From: Halobaculum litoreum
GTDB taxonomy: Archaea; Halobacteriota; Halobacteria; Halobacteriales; Haloferacaceae
Direction of reading: 5' to 3'
Assembly: GCF_030127125.1 (NCBI RefSeq)
Contig: NZ_CP126156.1
Span: forward strand, 1,364,001-1,428,000
DNA length: 64,000 nt
Shown here: positions 26,723 through 35,354 of the stretch, one piece after another
Numbering within the stretch: the stretch's first letter is position 1
Layout: every line of letters begins with the position of its first letter
The notes under the pieces: model-generated
What the model saw: the letters and a program-made list of their open reading frames with translations, nothing else
Told to the model about the DNA's origin: nothing
Databases searched by the model: none
Position numbers and translations under genes: made by a program

Positions 26723-27152
26723 ATGGTCGCCGAGCGGACGACCGCCGGCGTCAGGCTCGCGCAACTGCTCGCCTCGGGCGACGGGCGACCGCGACCGCCT
26801 CCGCGCGGTCGCCGTGACCGACGCCGACCCGGACGTCGCGCCGACGCCCGACGGGACGCTCGCGTACCGGGTGCGCCTGCTCGACGGGGCCGGCGCGGGC
26901 GATGCGGACGCCGGGGACGACGCCCACGGTGACGCCGACACCGCGGTCGCAGAGGTGTTCGTCCACCCCGAGCGGGTCCGGGTGGAGTTCGCCCTCGCCC
27001 CCGACGAGGCGGCCGAGGCAGCCGCGGCCGAGGGGCTCAGGGTCCGGCCGAAGGCGACGACGCCGCCCCGGACGGTCGTGTTCGTCGAGGACGGCGCGCA
27101 GGTCAAACGGGTGTTGCCGGCGTTCGTCGCGGCCGTCGACGACGACGGCTGA
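26723..27152 (+). CDS. Conserved haloarchaeal protein of unknown function, frame-broken
   Basis: The gene begins with ATG immediately after the DUF2240 gene's stop: MVAERTTAGVRLAQLLASGDG. It then changes frame near 26783-26785 (a GGG run). The continuation DRDRLRAVAVTDADPDVAPTPDGTLAYRVRLLDG ... VEFALAPDEAAEAAAAEGLRVRPKATTPPRTVVFVEDG ... VKRVLPAFVAAVDDDG is in the next frame and ends at 27152. Removing one G restores a single protein of about 142 aa. The mixed beta-strand pattern is reminiscent of a small globular domain, but I recognise no family. Confidence 0.6.
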
Positions 27153-27179
27153 GGCGTCGAGGGGCCGACGCGCCGGCAC

Positions 27180-27844
27180 TCAGAACGAGTCGACGATCCC
27201 GGGGAGGTCGGCGGCGAGCCGGTCCCGGGCGACCGACGCGTCGGCCTCGGGGGCGGGCTCGTCGCCGTCGCCGAGCACCTGCACCGTGTGGATGCCCAGC
27301 GCAGCCGCCCCGGCGACGTCCTCGACGGGGTGGTCGCCGACGAACACCGTCTCCTCGGGCGCGGCGTCGAGTCCCGCCAGCAACGCCTCGAACGCGCGCC
27401 GGTCGGGCTTGCCGGCCGGGAGGTCCCCCGAGACGTGGACCGTGTCGAAGTCGTCCCACCAGCCGAGGTGGTCGAGCTTGGCGGTCTGTGCCCTCACGGG
27501 CCCGTTCGTGAGCACGCCCACCCGGTAGCGCTCGCGGAGCGCCGCGACCAGCTCGCGCGCGCCGTCGACGGGGACGAGCGCGCCCGTGACCGCCTCGTGG
27601 TAGGCGGTCGCGACCGTCCCGGGGTCGGTCGCTACGTCGTGGGGGCCAGCAGCTCCGCGAACACCGGCTCGCGGCTCTCGGCGGTGCGGTGCCGGGCGTG
27701 CGCGTCGAGGTACGACTGCCGGTCCACCGTGCCGACGAGTTCGGGGACGCCGGCGGCGCGGAGCGCGTCGTCGAGCAGCGCCGCGCGCGAGCGCACCGGC
27801 ACGGCGAGGGTCATGTCGAGGTCGAAGCCGACCGCCCGTATCAC
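27180..27844 (-). CDS. HAD-family hydrolase, frame-broken
   Basis: Haloacid dehalogenase-type phosphatase. The GTG at 27844 starts VIRAVGFDLDMTLAVP (motif I, DxDxT) and a cap domain. The frame is lost at about 27641-27645, a run of five G on the plus strand. The second half, ending at 27180, has motif II VGVLTNGPVRAQTAKL, the motif III Lys in PAGKPDRRAFEAL and motif IV VFVGDHPVEDVAGAA. One inserted base gives a continuous protein of about 221 aa. All four catalytic motifs are intact, so this is probably a functional gene with a sequencing deletion. Substrate unknown. Confidence 0.75.
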
Positions 27845-27920
27845 GACCGTCCCCACGAGACCGGCCGATATGAACGCAGCGACCGCACCGTTTTTGCGGC
27901 GGCGGCACCCGCGTTCGGGC

Positions 27921-29171
27921 GTGACGCTGGACCCCGTACACGTCGACACCATCGCGTACCTCGCCTCGGCCATCGCCGACGGGGTCGACGACGCCGACCA
28001 CGACGACCTCGCGGGGACGGCCTGGCGCGAGTGGCTCGACCCGCTCCACGACGAGGGCCGGGAGGTGCTGGCGGCGCTCGGCGACCACGAACTCCGCGAG
28101 ACGCCGGTCGCCGACGCCGCGCTCGCCGACCGCCCGTTCGAGACGAGCCACGGCGTCGACTCGGGCACGCTCAACCCGACGTCGTTCAAGAACGGCCTCG
28201 TGCTCGACGTGGCGCAGGCGGCGATGGGCGCCGAGCCGACGGACCTGGACCTCCACCGCGGCCGCTCCATCGTGGTCACGGTCCACGCCAACGACGCGAC
28301 CGTGTTCTTCCCCGACGTGCCCGACGGCTGGATGCCGTACGACGACGGCAACTCCGAGCGGCGCGTGCTGAAGGTGCCCCGCTCCCGGCGGTTCGCCGAC
28401 GAGATGGTCCACGAGTTGGCCCTGTCGCTGGCGGAGTCCCACCACGCGCGCAAGCACCTCGAACGGGGGGAGGTCGGCGACCTGCTCGTGCTCGACGGGC
28501 CGCTGTACCCCAAGCGGCTACTCAACTGGGCGACCCGCGACCGCGAACTCCGCGAGGTCGCCCACGGCGACACCGTGCAGGAGGCCGTCGCGACGTACGT
28601 CCGCCTCGTCGAGTCGTGCATCGAGCGCGACGTGCCGGTGCTCGGCTTCGTGAAGAACCCCACCTCGGGGTACATCACGCGAACGCTCGACCGCAAGGGG
28701 ATCGAGGCGCCGTGGCCCGACGACGCCGCGCTGTTCACCCGGCTGTTGGAGCGCCGCGAGGACGGCGAGCGCGACGACGACGCGATCACGTTCACCTCGT
28801 GGCTCCGGTCGCGGGGCGGCTCGGACCGCCCGCTCGCGAGCGACGGCGACGCGCTCGGCGTCGACCGCAGCCGCGACCCGACCGACTACGAGGTGACGTA
28901 CATGCACGTGTACGAGCCGCGCGAGGACGTGCTGTTCAAGGTGGAGGCCCCCGCGGCGTTCACGGCCGACGCCGACACGCGCGCCCGGCTCACCCGGCAG
29001 GTGATCTCGGAGGTCGCCGCCGAGGCGGGGCCGCCCACGCCCGTGGCGAAGGCCGACGAACTCGCCCGGATCGGCGTCGGCGAGAAGCAGGCGCTGCGCC
29101 GGAAGTTCGAGGAGCGGTTCGGGGCGGAGTTCCTCCGGACGTACGACGACGTCCGGTGGGCCGAGGAGTAG
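27921..29171 (+). CDS. nurA: NurA-domain nuclease (DNA double-strand break resection)
   Basis: A 416-aa protein with a NurA domain, the 5'-3' nuclease that works with HerA to resect DNA ends. The N-terminal region (LDPVHVDTIAYLASAIADGVD) is followed by the conserved acidic catalytic region, DGPLYPKRLLNW with the metal-binding Asp, and VLGFVKNPTSGYI with the family Lys. YMHVYEPREDVLFKVEAP and a C-terminal helical portion complete it. GTG 27921 was chosen because upstream in-frame sequence is antisense to the HAD gene. HerA lies 1.3 kb downstream on the same strand. Confidence 0.85.
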   Translation: MTLDPVHVDTIAYLASAIADGVDDADHDDLAGTAWREWLDPLHDEGREVLAALGDHELRETPVADAALADRPFETSHGVDSGTLNPTSFKNGLVLDVAQAAMGAEPTDLDLHRGRSIVVTVHANDATVFFPDVPDGWMPYDDGNSERRVLKVPRSRRFADEMVHELALSLAESHHARKHLERGEVGDLLVLDGPLYPKRLLNWATRDRELREVAHGDTVQEAVATYVRLVESCIERDVPVLGFVKNPTSGYITRTLDRKGIEAPWPDDAALFTRLLERREDGERDDDAITFTSWLRSRGGSDRPLASDGDALGVDRSRDPTDYEVTYMHVYEPREDVLFKVEAPAAFTADADTRARLTRQVISEVAAEAGPPTPVAKADELARIGVGEKQALRRKFEERFGAEFLRTYDDVRWAEE

Positions 29172-29203
29172 GGGGCGACGGAACGCGGGGGCGCGGCGAC
29201 GCC

Positions 29204-29956
29204 TCAGTCCGCGAGGCCGGCGCCCGTCATGGGCTCGGCCGGCTCCGCGTCCGCGAGTTGGCGGTACGCGCTCACCAGCACGGCGATCGAGAACAGGCTC
29301 ACGAAGCCGAACGACGCCGCCGAGAGGAGGTTGCCCGCGACGGGCGACACGATGCCGAACAGGCCGAACACGCCGCCGACGACCGACCCGATCGCCACGA
29401 CGACGACGCCGAGGAGGAACAGTCGGATCCGGTTGCCCGAGGTGAGCGACCAACTGCGCGTCAACGACTCGACGACGCCGCGGTCCTCGATGACGACCGC
29501 GAGTTGGGCGAAGATCAGGCTGACCATGAGGAACACGCCGGGGAAGAACAGGAGCACGAAGCCGACGCCGATGGCGAACGAGGTGATCACCGAGACGACG
29601 AGCAACACCAGCACCGTCCGTCCGAGGCGGCGCGTGTGCTCGGCGTTCGGTACCTCGTCGATGTCCGCGTAGATCGCCCGCATGGCGACGACGGTGACGA
29701 CGAACGTCACCGCGAGCGCGAGGAGCGCGACGACGCCGGAGACGCTCGCGGGTAGCGGGAGCGCGAGCGGGTACGCGCCCGCCGTGGCCTCGAGGGGGAG
29801 GCTCCCGGCGGTCAGGTCCTCGAACAGCGAGTTGAGCGCGACCTGCGTGACCACCTGCAGGAGCGCGAGGACGGCGAGGAGCGTCAGCCCGCCGCGCGTG
29901 TTGAGTCGGTCGATACCGTCGGAGAGCGCCGTTCCGATACTGAGGGTCGGGGACAC
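29204..29956 (-). CDS. Polytopic membrane protein, GDPD-membrane-like
   Basis: A 250-aa integral membrane protein with about six helices. MSPTLSIGTALSDGIDRLNTRGGLTLLAVLAL is the N-terminal motif of a haloarchaeal family. The centre (FVLLFFPGVFLMVSLIFAQLAVVIEDRGVVESLTRSW) resembles the membrane domain found on some glycerophosphodiester phosphodiesterases and on DUF4013-like proteins. It lies between nurA and herA but on the opposite strand. Function unknown. Confidence 0.65.
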   Translation of the reverse strand: MSPTLSIGTALSDGIDRLNTRGGLTLLAVLALLQVVTQVALNSLFEDLTAGSLPLEATAGAYPLALPLPASVSGVVALLALAVTFVVTVVAMRAIYADIDEVPNAEHTRRLGRTVLVLLVVSVITSFAIGVGFVLLFFPGVFLMVSLIFAQLAVVIEDRGVVESLTRSWSLTSGNRIRLFLLGVVVVAIGSVVGGVFGLFGIVSPVAGNLLSAASFGFVSLFSIAVLVSAYRQLADAEPAEPMTGAGLAD

Positions 29957-30055
29957 GCGACTCCATTGACCAAGCGTTCAGGAAAACGCACCGATCGTGT
30001 CCGCGGGCCGACTCGACGACCGACGGCTCGCGGCGACGCCGGCCGACGCGTGCGG

Positions 30056-30391
30056 CTACGTCGGCTCCTCCTTCACGACCTCGACTTCCACGTCGGCCTC
30101 GGGGACGCCGACGCGGGCGAACTGGGTGCGGACGTGCTCCTCGGCGGCGGCGACCGCCTGGTCGCGGGTGTCGAACCCCCGCGGCGCGGGCGACTCGAAC
30201 GCGACGCGGATCGCCTCGCCGTCGACGACCAGTTCCGACCCGCCCGACTCGACCTCGTAGAACGCGTCACAGACCCAGACGTAAGGGGCGTCCTCGTCGG
30301 GCGCGCCCTTGAACGAGGGGGGCTCCTCCCCGCGTTCGTAGATCGTACCGGTGAGCGACGTGCCGCCGCCGCTCCCGCGGACCAGTAACAT
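30056..30391 (-). CDS. Small conserved haloarchaeal protein (DUF7113-like)
   Basis: A 111-aa acidic protein starting MLLVRGSGGGTSLTGTIYERGEEPPSFKGAPDEDAPYVWVCD. From memory this strongly matches a small family restricted to Halobacteria and catalogued as DUF7113. The C-terminal half is a helix (TRDQAVAAAEEHVRTQFARVGV) followed by a beta-strand. ATG 30391 was preferred to 30430 because the family starts at MLLVRG. Divergent from herA across 107 nt. Function unknown. Confidence 0.6.
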   Translation of the reverse strand: MLLVRGSGGGTSLTGTIYERGEEPPSFKGAPDEDAPYVWVCDAFYEVESGGSELVVDGEAIRVAFESPAPRGFDTRDQAVAAAEEHVRTQFARVGVPEADVEVEVVKEEPT

Positions 30392-30498
30392 GCACGAGCG
30401 TAGCCGACGGGCGCGGATAAGCGGTCGCATCCCGCGACTCGGAGCGACGCCCCGCGCCGACGGATACCGTTTTCACCCCGCGCCCCACAGGGCGTGAC

Positions 30499-32427
30499 AT
30501 GACCGACGCCGGAGACTCCGAACTCGGCGACTTCGAGGACCCCGGCCAGTTCGACGGGACGGGCGACGGCGGCGAGGGGACCGTCGAGCGGGCCGACGCC
30601 GGCCGCGCCGGGGACGCGACCGTGACCGACGGCGCGTCCGGCGCGACCGCCGGGGACGACACGGGCGACGCGGGCGGCGGGGGCGAGGACGCCGGCAGCG
30701 ACGAGCCGGACTCGGGGTTCGAACGCTACGCGATGGAGGCGGCCGACGCCGGCGTCGCCGAGGGCATCGGCACCGTCTCGGTGGCGCAGGGGCTGCGCGT
30801 CGCCGAGGACAGCGACGAGACGAGCCTGAAGGCGTTCGTCACCGTCGGCAACCGCGAGGACGTGCGGATCGGGACGTACCTCATGGTGCCGTACCCCGAC
30901 GGCGAACAGCTGTTCTGCCGCATCACCGCGCTGGAGTACGCCCAGGAGTTCCGCACCGACGACGCCACCGAACTGACGGCGCGCCGCCGGATGCGGACGA
31001 ACCGGGGCGACTTCGCCGAGGCCGACTACAAGTACATCGCGGAGTTGGCGCCCGTGGCGGTGTTGTTCTCCGACGGCGACGAGTTGAAGCGCCGGATGGT
31101 CGACCGCGTCCCCAAGCCGGGGGCGCTCGTCCAGCAGGCGACCGACGCCGAACAGATCAAGACCGGACTCGCCATCCCCGAGGAGGGCGTGTTCCTCGGC
31201 CACCTCTCGGTCGGCGGCGAGAAGGTGCGGACCGCCGCGGAGCCGCCGACCGTCGACTACCGCCTGAAGGACGACTACACCGACGGCGACCCGCTCGTGT
31301 TCCGGCACACGCTCGTCGCCGGCGGCACCGGCTCCGGGAAGACCCACGGCGCCAAGAACGTCCTCCGGCAGTACCTCGGGCGGACGTACGAGACCGACGA
31401 CGGCCGCGACGCCCGGGCGGCCGTGGTGATGTTCGACCCGCAGGACGAGTACGCCCAGATGCACGACGACAACCCCGCCCTCGACGACGAGTGGGCGCGG
31501 CGGCTGGAGGGGGAGGGGATCGAACACGGCGGCCACGACGACACGGTCGCGCTCGTGCCGAAGGAGGCGGGCGTCACCTACCCCGGCCGGGGCCACCGCG
31601 CCGAACAGGTGGAGTTCACCGTCCCGTTCTCCATCGTGAACGAGTACGACATGCCGTGGCTCGTCGCCGGCGCGTCGCTCAACGAGAACCAGTACCCGGC
31701 GCTGCGGATCCTGCTCGACCGCTTCTTCCGCAACCGTCGGGACGGCACCTACCAGCAGTTCCTCTCGTTCCTCGACGACCCCGCGCTCAAAGAGGAGCTC
31801 GATGAGTCCGGCCGCGTCCACGAGGCGACGTTCGACGCCGTGAAGCGGCGGGTCCGCGGCGTCCCCTCCGGCGTGTTCGACCAGTCGGCCAAGCCGATCA
31901 CCGAGCTGGACACGACGCTCGTGCGCCCCGGCGGGCTGACGGTGGTGCCGACGTACCACCTGTCGTCGGCGCGGGCCAAGGAGATGTTCGTGCTCGCGGT
32001 GTCGGCGATGCTCGTCGACGACAAGCTGTCGAACTCCCCGACGAGCGAGCGGATCGACCGCACGCCGCTCGTGCTCGGGATGGACGAGGCGCACAACTTC
32101 CTCGCGGGCGCCGACAACGTACAGGCGCGGCAGGTGGTCGGGAAGTTCACCGAGGCCGCCAAACAGGGCCGCAAGGAGCGGCTCGGCCTGTTCCTCGTGA
32201 CGCAGGACCCGCAGGACGTCGCCGACCCCGTGTTCAAGCAGGTGAACACGCGGCTCGTGCTCAACCTCGGCGACGAGGACGCCATCTCCTCGGTGAACAT
32301 CCCGCCGTCGCTGGCCCAGAAGGTGCCGTACATGGAGAAGGGGCAGATGGTCGTCTACTCGCCGGACAACTCCGAGCCGGTCGAGGTGACGGGCCTGCCG
32401 GTGTGCGTGACCCGCCACGGGGAGTGA
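30499..32427 (+). CDS. herA: HerA-type hexameric DNA helicase/translocase
   Basis: A 642-aa FtsK/HerA ATPase. An acidic disordered N-terminus of about 75 residues precedes the HAS-barrel (VAQGLRVAEDSDETSLKAFVTVGN...). The ATPase has Walker A GGTGSGKT at residues 275-282 and Walker B LVLGMDEAHNF with Asp529 and Glu530. The sensor motif FLVTQDPQDVADPVF and the Arg-containing NTRLVLNL segment follow. HerA translocates on DNA and drives NurA resection in archaeal break repair; the nurA gene is just upstream on the same strand. Large size compared with Sulfolobus HerA (about 500 aa) is due mainly to the N-terminal acidic tail and insertions. Confidence 0.9.
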   Translation: MTDAGDSELGDFEDPGQFDGTGDGGEGTVERADAGRAGDATVTDGASGATAGDDTGDAGGGGEDAGSDEPDSGFERYAMEAADAGVAEGIGTVSVAQGLRVAEDSDETSLKAFVTVGNREDVRIGTYLMVPYPDGEQLFCRITALEYAQEFRTDDATELTARRRMRTNRGDFAEADYKYIAELAPVAVLFSDGDELKRRMVDRVPKPGALVQQATDAEQIKTGLAIPEEGVFLGHLSVGGEKVRTAAEPPTVDYRLKDDYTDGDPLVFRHTLVAGGTGSGKTHGAKNVLRQYLGRTYETDDGRDARAAVVMFDPQDEYAQMHDDNPALDDEWARRLEGEGIEHGGHDDTVALVPKEAGVTYPGRGHRAEQVEFTVPFSIVNEYDMPWLVAGASLNENQYPALRILLDRFFRNRRDGTYQQFLSFLDDPALKEELDESGRVHEATFDAVKRRVRGVPSGVFDQSAKPITELDTTLVRPGGLTVVPTYHLSSARAKEMFVLAVSAMLVDDKLSNSPTSERIDRTPLVLGMDEAHNFLAGADNVQARQVVGKFTEAAKQGRKERLGLFLVTQDPQDVADPVFKQVNTRLVLNLGDEDAISSVNIPPSLAQKVPYMEKGQMVVYSPDNSEPVEVTGLPVCVTRHGE

Positions 32428-32491
32428 GCCCCGGGCGGCGGCCCCGCGACGCCACGTCGCTTTTTGTCGCCCGGTCGCCAACCGTCGCGAC

Positions 32492-32917
32492 ATGACGAAG
32501 CGGATCCTCGTCGGGGTGGACGGCACCGAGCAGGCGGCGGCCGCGCTGTCGTTCGTGGCCGAGGAGTGGGGCGACGCGGACGTGACGCTCGTGTACGTGA
32601 TCGACCCCGCGGAGTCGAAGGCGTCGCCGGGCGCGGGCGTCCCCAGCGGCGGCGAGGAGTGGTACGAGCGCGCCCGGAGGGACGCCGAGGCGACTCTCGA
32701 GGAGGCGGCCGACTCCCTCGCGGTCGAGGGGACCGTCGAGACGGCCACCGTCGTCGGGAAGCCCGCGACCGCGCTCGTCGAGTACGCCGCCGAACACGAC
32801 GTCGACCACGTCGTGGTGGGGAGCCACGGGCGCCGGGGCATCTCCCGGGTCGTCCTCGGGAGCGTCGCGGAGGCGGTCGTCCGCACCTCGCCGGCGCCCG
32901 TGACGGTCGTCCGATAG
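32492..32917 (+). CDS. Universal stress protein (UspA family)
   Basis: A 141-aa single USP domain. It begins KRILVGVDGTEQAAAALSF and ends with the ATP-binding loop VVVGSHGRRGISRVVLGSVAEAVVRTSPAPVTVVR, the G-2x-G-9x-G(S/T) signature of nucleotide-binding USPs. Role unassigned; haloarchaea have many copies. Confidence 0.9.
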   Translation: MTKRILVGVDGTEQAAAALSFVAEEWGDADVTLVYVIDPAESKASPGAGVPSGGEEWYERARRDAEATLEEAADSLAVEGTVETATVVGKPATALVEYAAEHDVDHVVVGSHGRRGISRVVLGSVAEAVVRTSPAPVTVVR

Positions 32918-32980
32918 GTCGACCCGGGCCGGCCGCGCCGCCCCGCGTCCGGCCCGGAACCCCGACGGGGAGACAGTGAC

Positions 32981-33017
32981 ACACACGCCGGCCGTGTGTC
33001 GGTAACACACGCGTCAC
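32981..33017. repeat. Inverted repeat and third copy of ACACACG-type sequence between usp and nitroreductase genes
   Basis: ACACACG (32981-32987) and CGTGTGT (32993-32999) form a 7-bp hairpin with a 5-nt loop. A further copy of the arm (ACACACG, starting at 33006) follows within taacacacgcgtcac. It may be the 3' terminator hairpin of usp or an operator for the downstream nitroreductase; there is no T run. Confidence 0.4.
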
Positions 33018-33128
33018 CGCCCACAACGGCTTTCTACGGGCGCGGGGGCGGCTGATAAACGGGTCGGGTGGGGGAAGGAGCGACCGGGGCGGAGGGGGAC
33101 TTATCCGGGACGCCCGTAACGAGATTCG

Positions 33129-33824
33129 ATGGATTACGAGGAAGTCGTCACCACGCGACGTTCGCTCCACGAGTACAGCGACGAGGACGTGTCCGAGGAG
33201 ACGCTGGAGGAGATCTTCGAACAGGCGACGTACGCCCCGTCGAGCTTCAACCTCCAGCCATGGGAGTTCCTCGTCGTCCGCGACGACGACGACCTCGCGA
33301 CGCTCGCGGAGGTCGCCAACGGGCAAGAGCACATCGAGGAGGCGTCCGCGACGGTCGTCGTCCTCGGGGACACGAACCCCGCGCGCCACGCGGAGCCGGT
33401 GTTCCAGGACTGGCTCGACAAGGGGTACATCCCGGACGAGGAGACGAAGGGGTACCTCGTCGACACCGTCGAGGGGATGGCCGACCTGCCGGAGGACGAG
33501 CGGCGGGTGTGGACGAACCGCTCGACGGCGCTGGCGGCCCAGCAGTTCATGACCGCGGCGTGGAACCAGGGCGTCGCCACGCTCCCGATGGAGGGGTTCG
33601 ACGCCGACGCGCTCGTCGACGAGTTCGACATCGACGCCGCGTACGAGCCGGTGATGCTCGTCGCGGTCGGCTACCCCGCCGAGGACGCCGACGAACTGCA
33701 GGCCGAGCGCAAGTACCGTCGCCCCGTCGACGAGGTCGTCCACTACGACACGTTCGACCCCGTCGAGCAGACGACGATCGCCGACGGGGAGTCCGGCGAC
33801 GCGAGCGCGCCCGCCGACGACTGA
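33129..33824 (+). CDS. Nitroreductase-family FMN oxidoreductase
   Basis: A 231-aa nitroreductase fold protein, normally an FMN-dependent NAD(P)H oxidoreductase dimer. The FMN-contacting N-terminus VVTTRRSLHEYSDEDV (RRS motif) and YAPSSFNLQPWEFLVV are clear. The C-terminal ATLPMEGFDADALVDEF and MLVAVGYPAED are typical of the FMN loop and last strand. A longer insert (QDWLDKGYIPDEETKGYLVDTVEG) lies between. Substrate unknown. Confidence 0.88.
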   Translation: MDYEEVVTTRRSLHEYSDEDVSEETLEEIFEQATYAPSSFNLQPWEFLVVRDDDDLATLAEVANGQEHIEEASATVVVLGDTNPARHAEPVFQDWLDKGYIPDEETKGYLVDTVEGMADLPEDERRVWTNRSTALAAQQFMTAAWNQGVATLPMEGFDADALVDEFDIDAAYEPVMLVAVGYPAEDADELQAERKYRRPVDEVVHYDTFDPVEQTTIADGESGDASAPADD

Positions 33825-33943
33825 GGCGCGCCCCCGGAGCGCCCCGCCCCGTCGCGGCACGAACGCGCCCGCGGGCGACCGCAGTTTTCAGCAGCGATAC
33901 CCGGGGGGGAGGGTTTAGGTTCGGTCCCCGGAGTGTCCGGAGC

Positions 33944-34483
33944 ATGGGAGCGCGGAAGCAGGTCCTCTGGGGCGTAGTCGTACTGTTCGTCGCGGCGCTG
34001 GTGACCGGGCCGGCCGTGGGGGCGGCCGTCGCCCAGTCGGAGTCGTGTCAGGCCGACGGCGCGCGGAAACTGTGCGTCGTCGACGCCGGCGTCGACACCG
34101 ACTCGATCGTGACCGGCCAGTCGACGGAGCTGACGGCGACCGTCGAGAACGTCGGCGACGAGCGCGCGACGGCCGTCGTGGTGCTCAACGTCGCGAGCCC
34201 CGACAACGAGACGGACTCGTACGAACTTCGCAAGCGGTCGCTCGCGCCGGGGGAGACGCTCACCGTCACCCAGGCCGTCGACGCGACGACGGTCGGGAGC
34301 CACGCGATGCAGGTGCTCGTGTACAGCGACGGGTACGCCCACCGGTACGACGCCTCCGAGCCGATGACGGTCGCCGTCGAGGCGAAGGGGCTGGGCGGCC
34401 CCATCGACGCTCCCGACTACGCGCTCGCCGCGCTCGTCGCGTCCGTCGGCGTCCTCGGCGCCATCGTCTACCGGCGCCGGTAG
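33944..34483 (+). CDS. Secreted/anchored CARDB-type adhesion-domain protein
   Basis: A 179-aa surface protein. It has an N-terminal signal helix (QVLWGVVVLFVAALVTGPAVGAAVAQ), one CARDB-like beta-sandwich (VVDAGVDTDSIVTGQSTELTATVENVGDERATAVV, then RSLAPGETLTVTQAVD), and a C-terminal membrane anchor (YALAALVASVGVLGAIVYRRR). The helix followed by RRR resembles archaeal surface-anchoring tails, but I see no clear PGF-CTERM triplet. Two Cys (residues about 35 and 45) could form a disulfide outside the cell. The ligand is unknown. Confidence 0.7.
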   Translation: MGARKQVLWGVVVLFVAALVTGPAVGAAVAQSESCQADGARKLCVVDAGVDTDSIVTGQSTELTATVENVGDERATAVVVLNVASPDNETDSYELRKRSLAPGETLTVTQAVDATTVGSHAMQVLVYSDGYAHRYDASEPMTVAVEAKGLGGPIDAPDYALAALVASVGVLGAIVYRRR

Positions 34484-34565
34484 GCGCGGCGACGGGGGAC
34501 TCCCGGCACGGGGCTCCGGTTCCGGATCGACGGAACCACTATCGCCCCGTGAACACCACAGGCGT

Positions 34566-35267
34566 ATGACCGTGTACCGACGCGCCGGCGAGGGTGACCC
34601 CCGGTTCGTCGATCGATGGGACGACGGGTTCGGGTGGGTGGCGCATCCGGACGAGGAGGGTGTCCGGACGGGGCACGCTCTCCGAGGCGACGACGGCGTC
34701 TGGCTCGTCGACCCGCTCGACGCGCCGGGGCTCGACGACCGGGTCGCAGCCCTCGGGGAGGTGGCGGGCGTCGTCGTGCTCAGCAGCTACCACGCTCGGG
34801 ACGCCGGCGTGCTCGCCGAGCGCCACGACGTCCCCGTCCACCTCCCCGAGTGGATGGACCGCGTCGCCCGGCGGGTGGACGCGCCGGTGGAACGCTTCGC
34901 GGAGTCGTTCGGCGACCCCGCCGTTCGCGTCCGTCGGTTCGAACCGCTGTCGATGTGGCGCGAGGCGGTCGCGTTCCGCGAGGCCGACGGCACGCTCGTC
35001 GTCCCCGACCTGCTCGGCACGGGACCGGGGTACCGCGTGGGCGACGAGCGCGTCGGCGTCGTGCTGTCCCACCGACTGGCGCCGCCCCGGAGCCTCGCGG
35101 ACCTCGACCCCGACAGGATCCTGTTCGGCCACGGCGAGGGCGTGTTCGAGGACGCGGGCGAGGCGTTGACCGACGCGCTCGCGGGCGCACGCCGGCGGTT
35201 CCCCCGGGCGCTCGCGAGCACGCTGGGGACGAACGTGCGCCTGCTGGCGGCTGCCGTGCGGGAGTAG
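34566..35267 (+). CDS. Haloarchaeal MBL-like protein with degenerate metal motif
   Basis: A 233-aa protein whose fold order matches metallo-beta-lactamase proteins: WLVDPLDAPGLDDRVAALG, VAGVVVLSSYHARDAGVLAERHDVPVHLP, FREADGTLVVPDLLG and RILFGHGEGVF. The metal motif HxHxDH has become SSYHARDAG, with a single His, so hydrolase activity is doubtful. FGHG near the end retains one His. It may be a regulatory or binding derivative. No neighbouring gene suggests a role. Confidence 0.6.
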   Translation: MTVYRRAGEGDPRFVDRWDDGFGWVAHPDEEGVRTGHALRGDDGVWLVDPLDAPGLDDRVAALGEVAGVVVLSSYHARDAGVLAERHDVPVHLPEWMDRVARRVDAPVERFAESFGDPAVRVRRFEPLSMWREAVAFREADGTLVVPDLLGTGPGYRVGDERVGVVLSHRLAPPRSLADLDPDRILFGHGEGVFEDAGEALTDALAGARRRFPRALASTLGTNVRLLAAAVRE

Positions 35268-35354
35268 CGGGGCCCGACGGAACGGCCACGGCGGGACGAC
35301 GGAGACCGGCCCGAGCGTCGCGGCCGAGGCGGACCCCGCGGGGCGCCGCGCCGC

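Noticed and set aside
30073..33024. A 983-codon minus-strand frame opposite HerA and the stress protein.
   Set aside because: Composition is biased, and no start signals or motifs are seen; HerA on the other strand has all helicase motifs.
32918..33128. Small RNA or tRNA gene in the 211-nt gap.
   Set aside because: A short hairpin is present, but there is no cloverleaf, no anticodon arm and no T-loop consensus.
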